Positions 63,825 through 64,000 of a stretch of DNA of 64,000 nucleotides are shown here, piece by piece. Positions within the stretch are counted from its first letter, which is position 1; each line of letters opens with the position of its first letter. Where the stretch lies: the NCBI GenBank assembly GCA_947176065.1, contig CAMWPB010000015.1, positions 1 to 64,000 on the forward strand. Direction: 5' to 3'. The position numbers were made by a program, and so were the translations under genes. The notes beneath the pieces were generated by a model. That model was not told the DNA's origin and ran no database searches. It was given only the letters and a program-made list of their open reading frames with translations. The DNA comes from an uncultured Lachnospiraceae bacterium (GTDB taxonomy: Bacteria > Bacillota > Clostridia > Lachnospirales > Lachnospiraceae).

Positions 63825-64000
63825 TGAAAGATTCAATCGTAGTTGATATGAAATATGCTGAATACGATCTGATTGACGGAACTCCGTCTGTGGAGAGACA
63901 TCACATATTCGGCGGTCCAAACCGAAAAAAGGCAGATGAAGATGGACTGTGGGTTCCTTTGACCTACGCCCATCATCAGGGCAACATGAGCGTCCATAAC
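63824..64000 (+). CDS. HNH-like phage protein, cut by the window end
   Basis: ATG 63824 overlaps the previous stop (ATGA). 59 codons are visible. SVERHHIFGGPNRKKADEDG and YAHHQGNMSVHN match the HNH-type proteins found after recombination genes in Firmicutes phages. The 3' end is outside the window. Confidence 0.65.
   Translation, partial: MKDSIVVDMKYAEYDLIDGTPSVERHHIFGGPNRKKADEDGLWVPLTYAHHQGNMSVHN

Larger units (their letters stand above)
55771..64000. mobile_element. left part of a prophage-like element (continues past the window)
   Basis: A tyrosine integrase facing the chromosome, a CI/Cro-type switch, BRO antirepressor, small DNA-binding protein, transglycosylase, AAA ATPase, RecT, exonuclease and an HNH-type start follow the order of a temperate phage early region. 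The left edge lies between the terminator at 55769 and the integrase stop at 55883. The other end is outside the window, so the attachment core cannot be fixed, and no structural phage gene is visible. Confidence 0.75.

Noticed and set aside
1..64000. CRISPR arrays, rRNA genes, insertion sequences
   Set aside because: No regularly spaced repeat-spacer pattern, no rRNA segment and no transposase-type gene was seen on either strand.

Overview
The window comes from a Clostridia chromosome, most likely a gut Lachnospiraceae. Reasons: an anaerobic class III ribonucleotide reductase pair, a GGGtGRT protein beside an Fe-S scaffold protein, strong AGGAGG ribosome sites, several TTG/GTG starts, and mobile-element families typical of that group (DUF932, DUF5688, YqaJ, large serine recombinases). 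No 16S or other marker is present, so genus is not claimed.

Layout. 1-7241 is chromosome: tRNA-Thr, nrdD-nrdG behind a promoter overlapped by two NrdR-type boxes, a WYL regulator, a ClbS/DfsB-like protein, a spore-photolyase-like radical SAM protein, and (minus strand) an ABC permease with the 3' part of its ATPase gene. 7242-42643 (35,402 bp) is a mobilizable integrative element carried by a large serine recombinase. It sits exactly inside the Walker A codons of the ABC ATPase: the first 46 codons lie at 42644-42781 and the rest at 6591-7241. Joining them restores a 262-residue ATPase with an intact GPSGCGKST. 42782-55770 is chromosome again: argH, asd, a GGDEF/EAL protein, a DUF234-type ATPase, topoisomerase III, a beta-helix acyltransferase, a PAS-GGDEF protein, a highly structured intergenic RNA candidate, an Fe-S scaffold protein and GGGtGRT. 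From about 55771 to the window end is the left part of a prophage-like element (tyrosine integrase, CI/Cro-type switch, BRO antirepressor, cold-shock protein, transglycosylase, AAA ATPase, RecT, exonuclease, HNH start).

Inside the serine-recombinase element, cargo falls into blocks. (a) An antitoxin with a nonsense-mutated PIN toxin. (b) A five-gene operon: CoiA-like zinc protein, coiled-coil protein, unknown protein, 1728-aa DEAH/DUF1998-type helicase, D12 adenine methyltransferase. It resembles DISARM/Druantia in its helicase but matches no subtype I know. (c) An AAA ATPase plus DUF4276 TOPRIM-like protein. (d) An XRE regulator, then unknown/TerB-like/Ycf46-like AAA+/nuclease-like glycine-zipper protein/WYL regulator, which looks like one functional system. 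(e) Mobilization and maintenance: a frameshifted excisionase, a 22-bp perfect inverted repeat (possible oriT), MobC, a mini-relaxase, DUF5688, DUF932, YqaJ exonuclease, Rad52-type annealing protein, DUF927-type helicase, integrase.

Two observations stand out. First, attP appears to lie inside the integrase reading frame. In the excised circle the integrase would read in frame into the double-HTH segment at the other end of the element (751 aa predicted); integration cuts this fusion and caps the enzyme with 52 residues read from antisense host DNA. Second, the helicase/methylase block is flanked by two copies of a 146-bp repeat (about 86% identical) made of the HTH tail plus an operator-like palindrome, suggesting the cargo was accreted at the element's end.
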